In this document: in pieces, positions 6,215 to 12,812 of the stretch
How positions within the stretch are numbered: position 1 is the stretch's first letter
Layout of the letters: each line of letters starts with the position of its first letter
DNA from: an uncultured Sutterella sp.
GTDB lineage: Bacteria; Pseudomonadota; Gammaproteobacteria; Burkholderiales; Burkholderiaceae_F
Length of the DNA stretch: 12,812 nucleotides
Assembly: GCA_934255515.1 (NCBI GenBank)
Contig: CAKQON010000051.1
Location: 1 to 12,812 of the forward strand
Direction of reading: 5' to 3'
The notes under the pieces: model-generated
Database searches by the model: none
What the model was told of the DNA's origin: nothing
What the model saw: only the letters and a program-made list of their open reading frames with translations
Program-made: the position numbers and the translations under genes

Positions 6215-7006
6215 ATGGGCTTCCTCACCGGCAAGAAGATTCTGATCACGGGCGTGATTTCCAACCGTTCCATCGCCTACGGCATCGCTCAGGCCTGCCA
6301 TCGTGAAGGCGCGGAACTTGCCTTCTCCTATTCGGACGAACGCTTCCGTGAGCGTCTCCAGGACTTTGCCGCTGAATTCGGCAGCGACATTGTTCTCCAG
6401 ATCGATGTGTCGAAGGATGAGCAGATTGACGCTGCTGTGAAGGCGCTTGAAGAAAAGTGGGGCTACCTTGACGGCTTCGTTCACTCGATCGGCTTTGCGC
6501 CGCGTGAAGCGATTGCTGGCGACTTCCTTGAAGGCATCTCGCGCGAAGCCTTCCGTGTCGCGATGGACATCTCCGCTTATTCCTATCCCGCCCTTGCGAA
6601 GGCTTTCCTTCCCCTCATGAAGGGCCGTCAGGCGTCCATTCTCTCGCTCACCTATCTTGGCGGCGAACGCGTTGTTCCCAACTACAACACGATGGGCCTT
6701 GCCAAGGCGGCGCTTGAATCGTCGACCCGCTACCTGGCTGCCAGCCTCGGCCGCGAAGGCATCCGCGCGAACGCCATTTCCGCCGGTCCCATCAAGACGC
6801 TTGCCGCTTCCGGCATCAAGGGCTTCTCGAAGCTCCTCCATGTGATGGAAAAGACGGCGCCTCTCGGCCGTACGGTGACGATTCAGGAAGTCGGCAACAC
6901 GGCTGCCTTCCTGCTTTCGGATCTCTCGAGCGGCATTACGGGCGACATCGTCTACGTTGATGCGGGCTTCCACGCCGTGGCCGTAGGCGTCGTTGACGAA
7001 GAGTAA
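6215..7006 (+). CDS. fabI: Enoyl-[acyl-carrier-protein] reductase (NADH)
   Basis: FabI reduces the trans-2-enoyl-ACP double bond, the last step of each fatty acid elongation cycle, in the cytoplasm. The 263-residue protein is an atypical short-chain dehydrogenase of normal length (E. coli 262). It has the FabI form of the nucleotide motif (GKKILITGVISNRSIAYGIA, residues 6-25) and the catalytic Tyr147-x9-Tyr157-x6-Lys164 set (YLGGERVVPNYNTMGLAKAA), each one position after E. coli. SAGPIKTLAASGI is the usual substrate-loop segment. Gly93, Met160 and Phe204 match the E. coli positions linked to triclosan binding, so a sensitive-type enzyme is expected by inference. The start ATG has only a weak purine stretch (AAGAGA) upstream. 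A strong terminator follows, so it is probably monocistronic. Confidence 0.96.
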   Translation: MGFLTGKKILITGVISNRSIAYGIAQACHREGAELAFSYSDERFRERLQDFAAEFGSDIVLQIDVSKDEQIDAAVKALEEKWGYLDGFVHSIGFAPREAIAGDFLEGISREAFRVAMDISAYSYPALAKAFLPLMKGRQASILSLTYLGGERVVPNYNTMGLAKAALESSTRYLAASLGREGIRANAISAGPIKTLAASGIKGFSKLLHVMEKTAPLGRTVTIQEVGNTAAFLLSDLSSGITGDIVYVDAGFHAVAVGVVDEE

Positions 7007-7042
7007 TTGAGCGGCTGAAAGCGCTTTATTCGCCGACAGAGG

Positions 7043-7077
7043 AAGGCTCCGGAGCAATTCTCTGGGGCCTTTCTTTT
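7043..7077 (+). terminator. Rho-independent terminator of fabI
   Basis: AAGGCTCCGGAG (7043-7054) pairs with CTCTGGGGCCTT (7060-7071) over 12 bp with two G-U pairs and a 5-base loop, followed by a T-rich tail (TTTCTTTT overlapping the stem end, 7070-7077). It separates fabI from the glycosyltransferase-nadK-recN operon. Confidence 0.85.
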
Positions 7078-7094
7078 AATAACGCATGCTTCAT

Positions 7095-7102
7095 GGAAGG
7101 AG
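7095..7102 (+). promoter_or_regulatory. Strong Shine-Dalgarno site that fixes a GTG start
   Basis: GGAAGGAG lies six bases before GTG at 7109. A nearby ATG at 7093 is out of frame, so the GTG is the supported start. Confidence 0.7.
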
Positions 7103-7108
7103 TGCGCT

Positions 7109-7870
7109 GTGGAAAACGGGATATCGGTTGTGCTTCTCACTCGCAATGAGGAAATCAACATTGATGCGTGTCTTTCATCCTGTACTTTTGCTGATGAAAT
7201 CATCGTTGTGGATGACGGCAGTACCGATCGCACGATAGAAATTGCAGAAAAGCACAATTCCCGGATTTTTCATCGCGCGCTCAATGGTGACTGGGCGCAG
7301 CAGAAAAACTTCGCAATCGCGCAGGCTTCCTGCCGCTGGGTATTTTTGATTGATGCCGATGAACGCGTTACGCCGGACTTGGCTGCCAAAATTCTGGAAA
7401 GATCTAAAGGCGACGATCGTGCTTATGAAGTGCAGAGGCACAACCGCTTCAAGCATATCCGCGCTGAGCATGGAAACATGCGCCCTGACTGGGTTTGCCG
7501 CTTTGTGCCTAAAGCGCTCGTTACGGTTCAAGGCCAGGTCCATGAAGAAGTGAAAGTTTCCTGTCCCAAGGAAAAAATCGAGGGCGACGGGATGATTCAC
7601 TACCCCTATAGAACTTGGGGGCAGTATCTCAACAAGCTCAATACCTACAGCGAACTTTCTGCGGATCGGTATTTGTCAGAGGGGAAGAGCGTTTCGGTGT
7701 TTAAAGACATCGTTTGTCGTCCGCTCTGGTCGTTCATCAAAATTTATTTCCTTAATAAGGGATTCCTTGACGGCAAGGTTGGCTTTATGTTCTCAGTCAA
7801 CAATGCCGTCTATACGATGAACAAGTACGTCAAATACTATTTCCTTAAAAATTATTCCGGTGAACTCTGA
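7109..7870 (+). CDS. Family 2 glycosyltransferase, LPS core type (WaaE/KdtX-like)
   Basis: The 253-residue protein has a GT-A fold signature: ISVVLLTRNEEINIDACL (residues 5-22), the nucleotide-binding VVDDGSTDRT (Asp35-Asp36) and the metal-binding LIDADE (Asp82, Asp84, Glu85). The second half (VCRFVPKA, VHEEVKV, MIHYPYRTWGQYLNKLNTYSEL, then an amphipathic aromatic C-terminus) matches the beta-1,4-glucosyltransferase branch that adds sugars to inner-core LPS at the cytoplasmic face. The exact donor and acceptor cannot be read. The start is GTG, backed by a strong Shine-Dalgarno site. Its TGA shares one base with the nadK ATG (TGATG at 7868-7872), so the genes are translationally coupled. Its base composition is more AT-rich than fabI before it. 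The heptosyltransferase and family 4 glycosyltransferase about 3 kb away support an LPS role. Confidence 0.85.
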   Translation: MENGISVVLLTRNEEINIDACLSSCTFADEIIVVDDGSTDRTIEIAEKHNSRIFHRALNGDWAQQKNFAIAQASCRWVFLIDADERVTPDLAAKILERSKGDDRAYEVQRHNRFKHIRAEHGNMRPDWVCRFVPKALVTVQGQVHEEVKVSCPKEKIEGDGMIHYPYRTWGQYLNKLNTYSELSADRYLSEGKSVSVFKDIVCRPLWSFIKIYFLNKGFLDGKVGFMFSVNNAVYTMNKYVKYYFLKNYSGEL

Positions 7871-8778
7871 TGCACGACATGAAGAAGATCGGCGTATTCG
7901 TCAAGCCTACGGAAAGTCTCTGCGTTCCCCTCGAGCATATTGTCAGGGTGCTCTCTTCTCAGGGGTATGAAGTTCTTCTTGAAGAGCGTGCGGCTCAAAC
8001 CCTTGAAGGCCGCATGGCTTTCAAAGGCTATGAGCGCAGAGAGCTCGGAGAACTTTGCGATGCGGCAGTCGTGCTTGGCGGCGACGGGACGATTCTCGGT
8101 GTTGCAAGAGAAATTGCGGGTTGCGAATGCCCGCTTATCGGTGTCAATGCCGGGCGTCTGGGCTTCATTACCGACGTGGTGCTCGAGGATGTGGATACAG
8201 TTCTCCCGGCAATGCTCAGCGGGGAATGTTCGTCTGATCGCAGACATCTCCTCGAGGGTGTTGTTCTTCGCAATGGGAAAGAGATTTGCCGCAATTCTGC
8301 GGTCAACGACATAGGCTTCAGCCACGGTCGTGCCGGCGGCATGGTGGACTTCATCATTTATGTAGACGGGCGCCAGATGAGCAGTCAGTCTGCTGACGGC
8401 ATTATGTGCTCAACCTCAACGGGTTCCACGGCTTATGCGCTTGCTGCAGGCGGCCCGATTCTTCATCCGTCTCTTGAAGCCGTGCAGCTGGTGCCGGTTG
8501 CTCCGCATACGCTTTCGAACCGCCCGATTGTGCTTCCTGCCAACCTCAAAATCGAAATTGAGCTTGTGTGCGCCAGAGATGCTGTTGCCTACTTCGATAT
8601 GCAGGAATTCTGCGACGTCATCCCGGGCGACGTGCTGAGGATAGAACAGTCGTCTCGCACGATTGAAATCCTTCATCCGCTTAATTACGACTATTTCGAG
8701 CTGCTCCGCCGCAAGCTCAAGTGGAATTTCTCTCCGGCGAGCGTGCATAGAAAGGACTCTGCGGAGCCTGCTCAGTAA
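7870..8778 (+). CDS. nadK: NAD kinase
   Basis: NadK phosphorylates NAD to NADP using ATP or polyphosphate and is the main source of NADP in the cytoplasm. The 302-residue protein is near the E. coli length (292). Seen motifs are the catalytic LGGDGTILG (Asp72), GVNAGRLGFITD, NDIGFSHGRAG at the place of the usual NE/ND motif, and STSTGSTAYALAAGGPILHP. The ATG overlaps the preceding glycosyltransferase stop by one base; an ATG three codons later (7879) is a possible alternative. recN follows after 26 bp. The nadK-recN pair is common in proteobacteria, often behind hrcA, which is not here. Confidence 0.95.
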   Translation: MHDMKKIGVFVKPTESLCVPLEHIVRVLSSQGYEVLLEERAAQTLEGRMAFKGYERRELGELCDAAVVLGGDGTILGVAREIAGCECPLIGVNAGRLGFITDVVLEDVDTVLPAMLSGECSSDRRHLLEGVVLRNGKEICRNSAVNDIGFSHGRAGGMVDFIIYVDGRQMSSQSADGIMCSTSTGSTAYALAAGGPILHPSLEAVQLVPVAPHTLSNRPIVLPANLKIEIELVCARDAVAYFDMQEFCDVIPGDVLRIEQSSRTIEILHPLNYDYFELLRRKLKWNFSPASVHRKDSAEPAQ

Positions 8779-8804
8779 TCTCTTTTCGGCCTGAGGGGCC
8801 ATTC

Positions 8805-10466
8805 ATGCTCACAACGCTCAATCTCAAGGATTTCGTCATTGTTGATCAGCTTTCGCTTGATCTCTCTTCAGGCTTTACGGTGCTTACTGGCGAGACCGGT
8901 GCCGGCAAATCGATTCTGATTGATGCCATTCAGCTCATCAGAGGCGGCAGAGGTGATGCTGATCTGGTGCGGCAGGGATGTGAGCGAGCGAACATCATTG
9001 CGGAATTTTCCCTCGGCGACGCCTCCCGTCATTGGCTTGAGGAAAATGATCTTCTAGAGACCGGTGCCGGGAGCGTGTTGGTGCGTCGCGCCATTGACCG
9101 GAGCGGACGTTCCCGTGCATGGATTAACGGCATTTCCGTAACGCTCTCGCAACTCCGGGAACTTGGCGACACGCTTACCGACATCCAGGGACAGCATGCG
9201 CACCAGCTCCTCCTCAAATCTCAATGCCAGCTGAAGCTTCTCGATGCATATGCCGACGATGCGGCGATTCTCAGTGAAGTTAAAAATGCGCATGCTGAGT
9301 GGAGCGCGGCTGCTCGCAGATTGGAAGAGGCCACTTCAGGGGCGGATATTCGTACCGCCAGGATTGAGCAGCTCAACTGGCTCCTTGAGGATCTGGACGC
9401 GCTTTCGCCCAAAAAAGGCGAGTGGGAAGAACTCAATCAGGAGCATTCTCGGCTCGCGCATGCCGTATCCATTACCGAAGGACTTAATGAGTCGATTGAA
9501 TGGCTGACGCAGGGGGAAAATGCTGCGGGAGACCTGGTAACAAAGGCTCAGATGCGGGTTGAATCGCTTTCTGAATATGACGAGCGGCTCAAAAATATCA
9601 GCGAAACGCTGACGACTGCTGCAGAACTCATTGATGACGCGGCGGGAGACCTTGAGAACATCCTGGACCGTACGGATACTGATGGCGCAAGGTTTGAAAA
9701 AGTCGACAGGCGCGTGTCGCGCTATTTTAACCTCGCACGTAAATACCGGACGGAGCCCGAAATGCTCTATGAGCTCGAAGCCGAGAGCAGAAAGCGTCTG
9801 GAGGAGCTCAGGGGGGAAGAAAATCTGGAAGCGCTTCGCGAGGCTGAAGCGCTTGCGCGCAAGGCGTACGATGCCAAAGCGAAGCTTCTGACCCAGGCTC
9901 GCCGTAGTGCCGCAGAGAAATTTTCTCGAGCCGTTACGGAGGAAATGCAGCAGCTCTCAATGAAGGGCGGCCGCTTTGAAGTGGCGCTCGAGGCATGTGC
10001 GCCTTCGGAGCATGGTTCGGAAAAATGCGAATTCCTCATGGCCGGGCATCCGGGTGTGGATGTGAGTCCGCTCGCTAAAGTAGCGTCCGGCGGCGAGCTC
10101 TCACGCATCGGACTCGCCATCTTTACGCTTTCCTCGCGCAATACCACGGTTCCAACGCTCATATTCGACGAGGTGGACAGCGGCGTCGGCGGCGCAACCG
10201 GAGAAGTGGTCGGCCGAATGATGAAGAAGCTCGGGGAATCTCGTCAGGTGCTCTGCGTGACGCATCTCCCTCAGGTTGCCGCTTGCGGCGACCATCATCT
10301 CAAGGTTGAAAAAATATCTGATGGATTTGAGACGGTAAGCTACCTCAAGGAGCTTTTCGGTCAGGCGCGTGTGGATGAGATAGCCCGCATGCTGGGCGGG
10401 CTTCTCATCACGCAGAAAACGAAAGTCCTTGCAGAGGAAATGGTGAGGGCGGGCGAAGTCTCATGA
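8805..10466 (+). CDS. recN: DNA repair protein RecN
   Basis: RecN is an SMC-like ATPase that acts at double-strand breaks and supports RecA-dependent repair. The 553-residue protein equals the E. coli length. It shows an N-terminal Walker A (GETGAGKS, residues 29-36), DIQGQHAHQLLL typical of RecN, a long coiled-coil middle (roughly 155-370, rich in Glu, Ala, Leu and Arg), the ABC signature VASGGELSR (from Ser428) and Walker B LIFDEVDSGVGG (Asp455, Glu456), then VTHLPQVAACGDHH. A GAGGGG site six to seven bases before ATG is a good ribosome site. It is last in the operon. Its stop lies in TCATGA (10461-10466), which also supplies the stop of the convergent heptosyltransferase gene. No LexA box was recognised upstream. 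Confidence 0.96.
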   Translation: MLTTLNLKDFVIVDQLSLDLSSGFTVLTGETGAGKSILIDAIQLIRGGRGDADLVRQGCERANIIAEFSLGDASRHWLEENDLLETGAGSVLVRRAIDRSGRSRAWINGISVTLSQLRELGDTLTDIQGQHAHQLLLKSQCQLKLLDAYADDAAILSEVKNAHAEWSAAARRLEEATSGADIRTARIEQLNWLLEDLDALSPKKGEWEELNQEHSRLAHAVSITEGLNESIEWLTQGENAAGDLVTKAQMRVESLSEYDERLKNISETLTTAAELIDDAAGDLENILDRTDTDGARFEKVDRRVSRYFNLARKYRTEPEMLYELEAESRKRLEELRGEENLEALREAEALARKAYDAKAKLLTQARRSAAEKFSRAVTEEMQQLSMKGGRFEVALEACAPSEHGSEKCEFLMAGHPGVDVSPLAKVASGGELSRIGLAIFTLSSRNTTVPTLIFDEVDSGVGGATGEVVGRMMKKLGESRQVLCVTHLPQVAACGDHHLKVEKISDGFETVSYLKELFGQARVDEIARMLGGLLITQKTKVLAEEMVRAGEVS

Positions 10467-11396
10467 AGCAAGCTTCTTGACGGCTGCGAGCACTTCATCC
10501 AGCGTCGGCCAGGCGCCTTCCTTGCCGAGCACAATTGCTCTGGGGTTCCAGGGACGTGTGCGGGAAGGATCCGTGACGCCGATCAGCGTAATCTGGGGAG
10601 CGCCGACAGCCGCTGCCACATGACTGAGACCTGAGTCGTTCGCAATAACCATGCGGGAGCGCTTGGCAAGCGCAGCAAGCGTGCCGAGCGTTGTCGGCGG
10701 GCAGATCATGGCATCCGGACATGCGGCACGGGCAAGATCCGCTTCGCGCACTGACGGGAAGACGACGGGTTCAATTCCAAGATCTCTCAACGGCGCGCAA
10801 AGGGCATTGAAGTGTTCCCAATGCTTCTTTTTGCCGTGATGGAGGCCGCGGGCAATAGGCGCTAGAAGCGCAAAGTTGTCAGGAATCCTGAGCTCCTGCA
10901 TCAGATTGCGTGCACCGGCCTCATGGCGCTTCAGCGGTGTAAGACCAAGGGACGGCGGAACCTTATCCCATGCGGGCTTGATGCCCCAGGCTTCGAGTGC
11001 GCCGTGAGCCAGAGTGAAGAACCGTTCAACCTCGTGCATTTTCCCGGGTTCGGGGACGGACTTATCGAGGAACAGACGGCGCCAGTCGGTTGGATAGCCG
11101 GCGCTTTTGATGCCGCCCAGAGCGTAGAGAAGTGCAGAACTCAAAGAGTTAGGGAAAAGCAATCCTTTGGGCGACGGACCAAAGTGCCGCGCAATATTTC
11201 GAATGCGTGAAAAATCTTCGGTGACATGACCTTCAATCGGTTCGAAGCGCCAGCCCGTACCTGCAAGAAGATCTTCCGCCCAGCGCTTGCCGGTCAGAAC
11301 TGGTGTGAGGCCGCTAGCCTCCAGAAGCCTGAGGCCAGGCAGGGCCATGCAACAGTCGCCGACATGGTTGGGAAGTCTGCAAAGAATTTGGGTCAT
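10461..11396 (-). CDS. Family 9 glycosyltransferase (ADP-heptose:LPS heptosyltransferase-like)
   Basis: The 311-residue protein has the GT-B architecture of WaaC/WaaF-type enzymes, which add heptose to the LPS inner core on the cytoplasmic side of the inner membrane. N-terminal ILCRLPNHVGDCCMALPGLRLL is the acceptor-side signature (usually xxRxxxxGDxxxxxP). The C-terminal half has the donor-binding MVIANDSGLSHVAAAVGAPQITLIGVTDPSRTRPW (Asn253, Asp254), strongly characteristic of heptosyltransferases. RPW resembles WaaF, but the exact position of action cannot be assigned. It lies 13 bp after the family 4 glycosyltransferase in the same direction, so the two probably form one operon. It overlaps the end of recN by 6 bp tail to tail. 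The ribosome site is weak. Confidence 0.88.
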   Translation of the reverse strand: MTQILCRLPNHVGDCCMALPGLRLLEASGLTPVLTGKRWAEDLLAGTGWRFEPIEGHVTEDFSRIRNIARHFGPSPKGLLFPNSLSSALLYALGGIKSAGYPTDWRRLFLDKSVPEPGKMHEVERFFTLAHGALEAWGIKPAWDKVPPSLGLTPLKRHEAGARNLMQELRIPDNFALLAPIARGLHHGKKKHWEHFNALCAPLRDLGIEPVVFPSVREADLARAACPDAMICPPTTLGTLAALAKRSRMVIANDSGLSHVAAAVGAPQITLIGVTDPSRTRPWNPRAIVLGKEGAWPTLDEVLAAVKKLAS

Positions 11397-11409
11397 TTCG
11401 AAGTGAATC

Positions 11410-12471
11410 TCAAATTAGATGAGCCGCTGTCAGCACTCGCTTTGCATGCTCATATGGCGTGTATTGAGGGGAGACCAACTGAGCTGCATTGCTGAGGCGA
11501 TGCTTATTCATGATTGCTTTCTGAATGGCAATGGTAATGCTGGAATCGGAGCTCGTATCAAGGAGAATTTTGCCATCCGCTGCAATCACTTCGTTGGAAT
11601 ATACGTTGGGAGTAAGGACGACCGGAGTTCCAGAAAAGACGCTTTCTACTGCGACAAGCCCAAAAGCTTCGTAGCGGGAAGCAAGTATCGTATAGTCCAC
11701 AAGTTTATAGGTCCGTTCCATATCCTTGCGGAATCCAATGTACTTAACGTTCTTTACCTCCTCAACGGGACGCCCGGCGACTAGAAGCGTAACAGGTAGC
11801 GAGGTGCTGCTGAAGAACCGTTGAAGAATGTCCATCCCTTTGACGTATTGACTGCCAGCAGATGGAATAAGAAACACGGTGTGGTCTGTCGGAACCCCAA
11901 ACTCATCTCTAAAAGCTTGTATTTCAGCTGCGGGAGCAGGATCTGCAGTGAAACGGGTTCCATCAATCGGCGGGTAAACCGTCTGCACCTTCTCTTTAGA
12001 AATGCCGTATAGATCGCAAATTTCGCGGCTCATGCCCTCTGAATGAGCAATAACGAGTTGACTTTGCTGATAGCACTTTGATTCAAGCGCAATCATTTTT
12101 TTGTCGAAAAATGAAGGTGTTTTACCTATGCCTCTTAGGTAACCAATATGGGTTCCACCGCAAAAAGAAATCGTGGCGCCAGGGTAGCGATTAGTCGATA
12201 GGATTGCATCGAATTTTTGATGCTTCATTAAAGAATCAAGGCGAAAGTTGAAATAGTAGTCTCGTAACTTTGTTGGAAACGGCTTGCAGTTAATGACAAC
12301 GGATTCGAATTGCAGGTTTTGGCAGACAGATGGGTCAATTTTCTTGGTAAAAATGGTTGGATGAATCCCCAGACAGTTCAAACCTTCTATGAGGTCAAGG
12401 ATATAGCGACCCATGCCACCATCCAGACGTATTGACTGACAGGCGATTGCAAGCGACAGATCCGATTTCAT
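11410..12471 (-). CDS. Family 4 glycosyltransferase, probably LPS biosynthesis
   Basis: The 353-residue GT-B protein has an N-terminal acceptor domain with GGMGRYILDLIEGL (residues 18-31), where the usual glycine-rich loop sits. The Glycos_transf_1 domain follows, with VFLIPSAGSQYVKGMDIL (about 196-213) and the E-x7-E donor site EAFGLVAVE (Glu268, Glu276) in SRYEAFGLVAVESVFSGTPVV. WaaG-like core glucosyltransferases have this layout, but the sugar and linkage cannot be stated. The gene is clearly more AT-rich than recN and fabI, a common sign of horizontally exchanged glycan genes. It is the first gene of a two-gene operon with the heptosyltransferase and is divergent from the msbA-like gene. 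The start ATG has only GAAGA nearby as a possible ribosome site. Confidence 0.85.
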   Translation of the reverse strand: MKSDLSLAIACQSIRLDGGMGRYILDLIEGLNCLGIHPTIFTKKIDPSVCQNLQFESVVINCKPFPTKLRDYYFNFRLDSLMKHQKFDAILSTNRYPGATISFCGGTHIGYLRGIGKTPSFFDKKMIALESKCYQQSQLVIAHSEGMSREICDLYGISKEKVQTVYPPIDGTRFTADPAPAAEIQAFRDEFGVPTDHTVFLIPSAGSQYVKGMDILQRFFSSTSLPVTLLVAGRPVEEVKNVKYIGFRKDMERTYKLVDYTILASRYEAFGLVAVESVFSGTPVVLTPNVYSNEVIAADGKILLDTSSDSSITIAIQKAIMNKHRLSNAAQLVSPQYTPYEHAKRVLTAAHLI

Positions 12472-12501
12472 TTTTCTTCGTAAGGAGTGATGGGGGAGTA
12501 T

Positions 12502-12529
12502 TTGACTCAGAGGTTTATGCTGATATAGC
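12502..12529 (+). promoter_or_regulatory. Promoter of the msbA-like gene
   Basis: A -35 TTGACT (12502-12507, five of six consensus) lies 16 bp before TATAGC (12524-12529). The latter is preceded by TG for an extended -10 (TGATATAGC). It is about 37 bp before the ATG at 12566. Confidence 0.5.
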
Positions 12530-12551
12530 TAGTATCATGACGCATCTACAA
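12522..12551 (-). promoter_or_regulatory. Possible divergent promoter for the glycosyltransferase operon
   Basis: On the minus strand TTGTAG (plus 12546-12551) lies 18 bp before TATATC (plus 12522-12527). That -10 overlaps the plus-strand extended -10 base for base, so the two promoters would compete. The -35 is poor (three of six), and confidence is low. Confidence 0.3.
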
Positions 12552-12565
12552 GCATAATCGTCACT

Positions 12566-12812
12566 ATGAAATTAGAAACAACCATACCGATTTTAGGTAA
12601 CCCTCAGCTCATGAGGCTTTTTCAGTACCTGCCTCCCTACAAAGGCTACATAATCGGTGCTGCCATATGCATGATTCTTGGGGGTGGTGCGTCTTCCTTG
12701 ATTGTCCTGGTGCTCGGGAAGCTCACGGACCTTGGTTTTGGTTCTTCGGAAATTAGCGGGCAACCTCTACTAAAGAAGTAGAAACTTTAAAGCGATTACT
12801 GAGGAGTGTTTC
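12566..12812 (+). pseudogene. MsbA-like lipid flippase/ABC exporter, 5' end with premature stop, cut by window edge
   Basis: The translation from ATG at 12566 (MKLETTIPILGNPQLMRLFQ, then YLPPYKGYIIGAAICMILGG, then ASSLIVLVLGKLTDLGFG) fits the N-terminus and first transmembrane helix of MsbA-type exporters. These flip lipid A-core across the inner membrane, in keeping with the neighbouring LPS genes. The frame ends at TAG 12779-12781 after 71 codons, far short of about 580. In the -1 frame, from AAA at 12772, reading stays open to the window end (KEVETLKRLLRSV). One missing A in AAA (12772-12774) would explain this. The options are a decayed gene, a sequencing error, a -1 slip at A-AAG, or a true short gene. 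The rest lies outside, so the ABC domain is not visible and the gene symbol is withheld. Confidence 0.6.

Noticed and set aside
6050..7057. Minus-strand open frame of 335 codons covering all of fabI
   Set aside because: It is longer than fabI itself, but it has no recognisable motif and its openness follows from fabI codon bias.
1..12812. A novel defence or mobile system carried by the window
   Set aside because: All sizeable genes belong to known families (transposases, RNase HI, MltD, FabI, glycosyltransferases, NadK, RecN, MsbA-like); no nuclease-toxin, reverse transcriptase, phage or CRISPR component was seen.

Overview
This window looks like chromosome from a gut-type betaproteobacterium, probably Burkholderiales and perhaps Sutterellaceae. 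The argument is gene order and family: a class I methyltransferase overlapping rnhA, divergent from an mltD-type lytic transglycosylase, is a betaproteobacterial arrangement; nadK followed by recN is also typical; and the insertion sequences and LPS genes fit a Gram-negative host. No 16S rRNA or other decisive marker is present, so the taxon is an inference.

Layout. Positions 1-274 hold the 5' part of an IS5-family transposase on the minus strand, broken by a one-base frameshift and cut by the window edge. Positions 443-2313 hold a second insertion sequence with an intact IS4-superfamily (probably IS1634-like) DDE transposase on the plus strand. It has a promoter, 9-bp inverted repeats and a striking 14-bp perfect hairpin inside the coding sequence. 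An orphan terminator hairpin sits between the two elements. On the minus strand then come tRNA-Val(CAC) with its own promoter and terminator, rnhA, and a SAM-dependent methyltransferase overlapping rnhA by 8 bp. Divergent from these is a large mltD-like transglycosylase with six LysM modules. Next is fabI, followed by a clear terminator. A three-gene operon follows: a family 2 glycosyltransferase of the LPS-core type, nadK and recN. recN converges on a minus-strand pair of LPS genes (family 9 heptosyltransferase and family 4 glycosyltransferase). Divergent from that pair, at the right edge, begins an msbA-like ABC transporter gene that hits an early in-frame stop.

How the genes work together. 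Much of the window serves the cell envelope: peptidoglycan cleavage (mltD), fatty acid elongation (fabI), core sugar addition to LPS/LOS (three glycosyltransferases) and lipid A-core flipping (msbA-like). The LPS genes are visibly more AT-rich than fabI, mltD and recN, most clearly the family 4 glycosyltransferase. They bracket the housekeeping pair nadK-recN, which suggests an LPS cluster interleaved with conserved genes. RnhA, RecN and the tRNA are ordinary information-processing genes.

I found no CRISPR array, toxin-antitoxin pair, phage gene or clearly new defence system. The most unusual items are the intragenic transposase hairpin, the six-LysM MltD without a lipobox, the frame interruption in the msbA-like gene, and the glycosyltransferase placed in front of nadK-recN.
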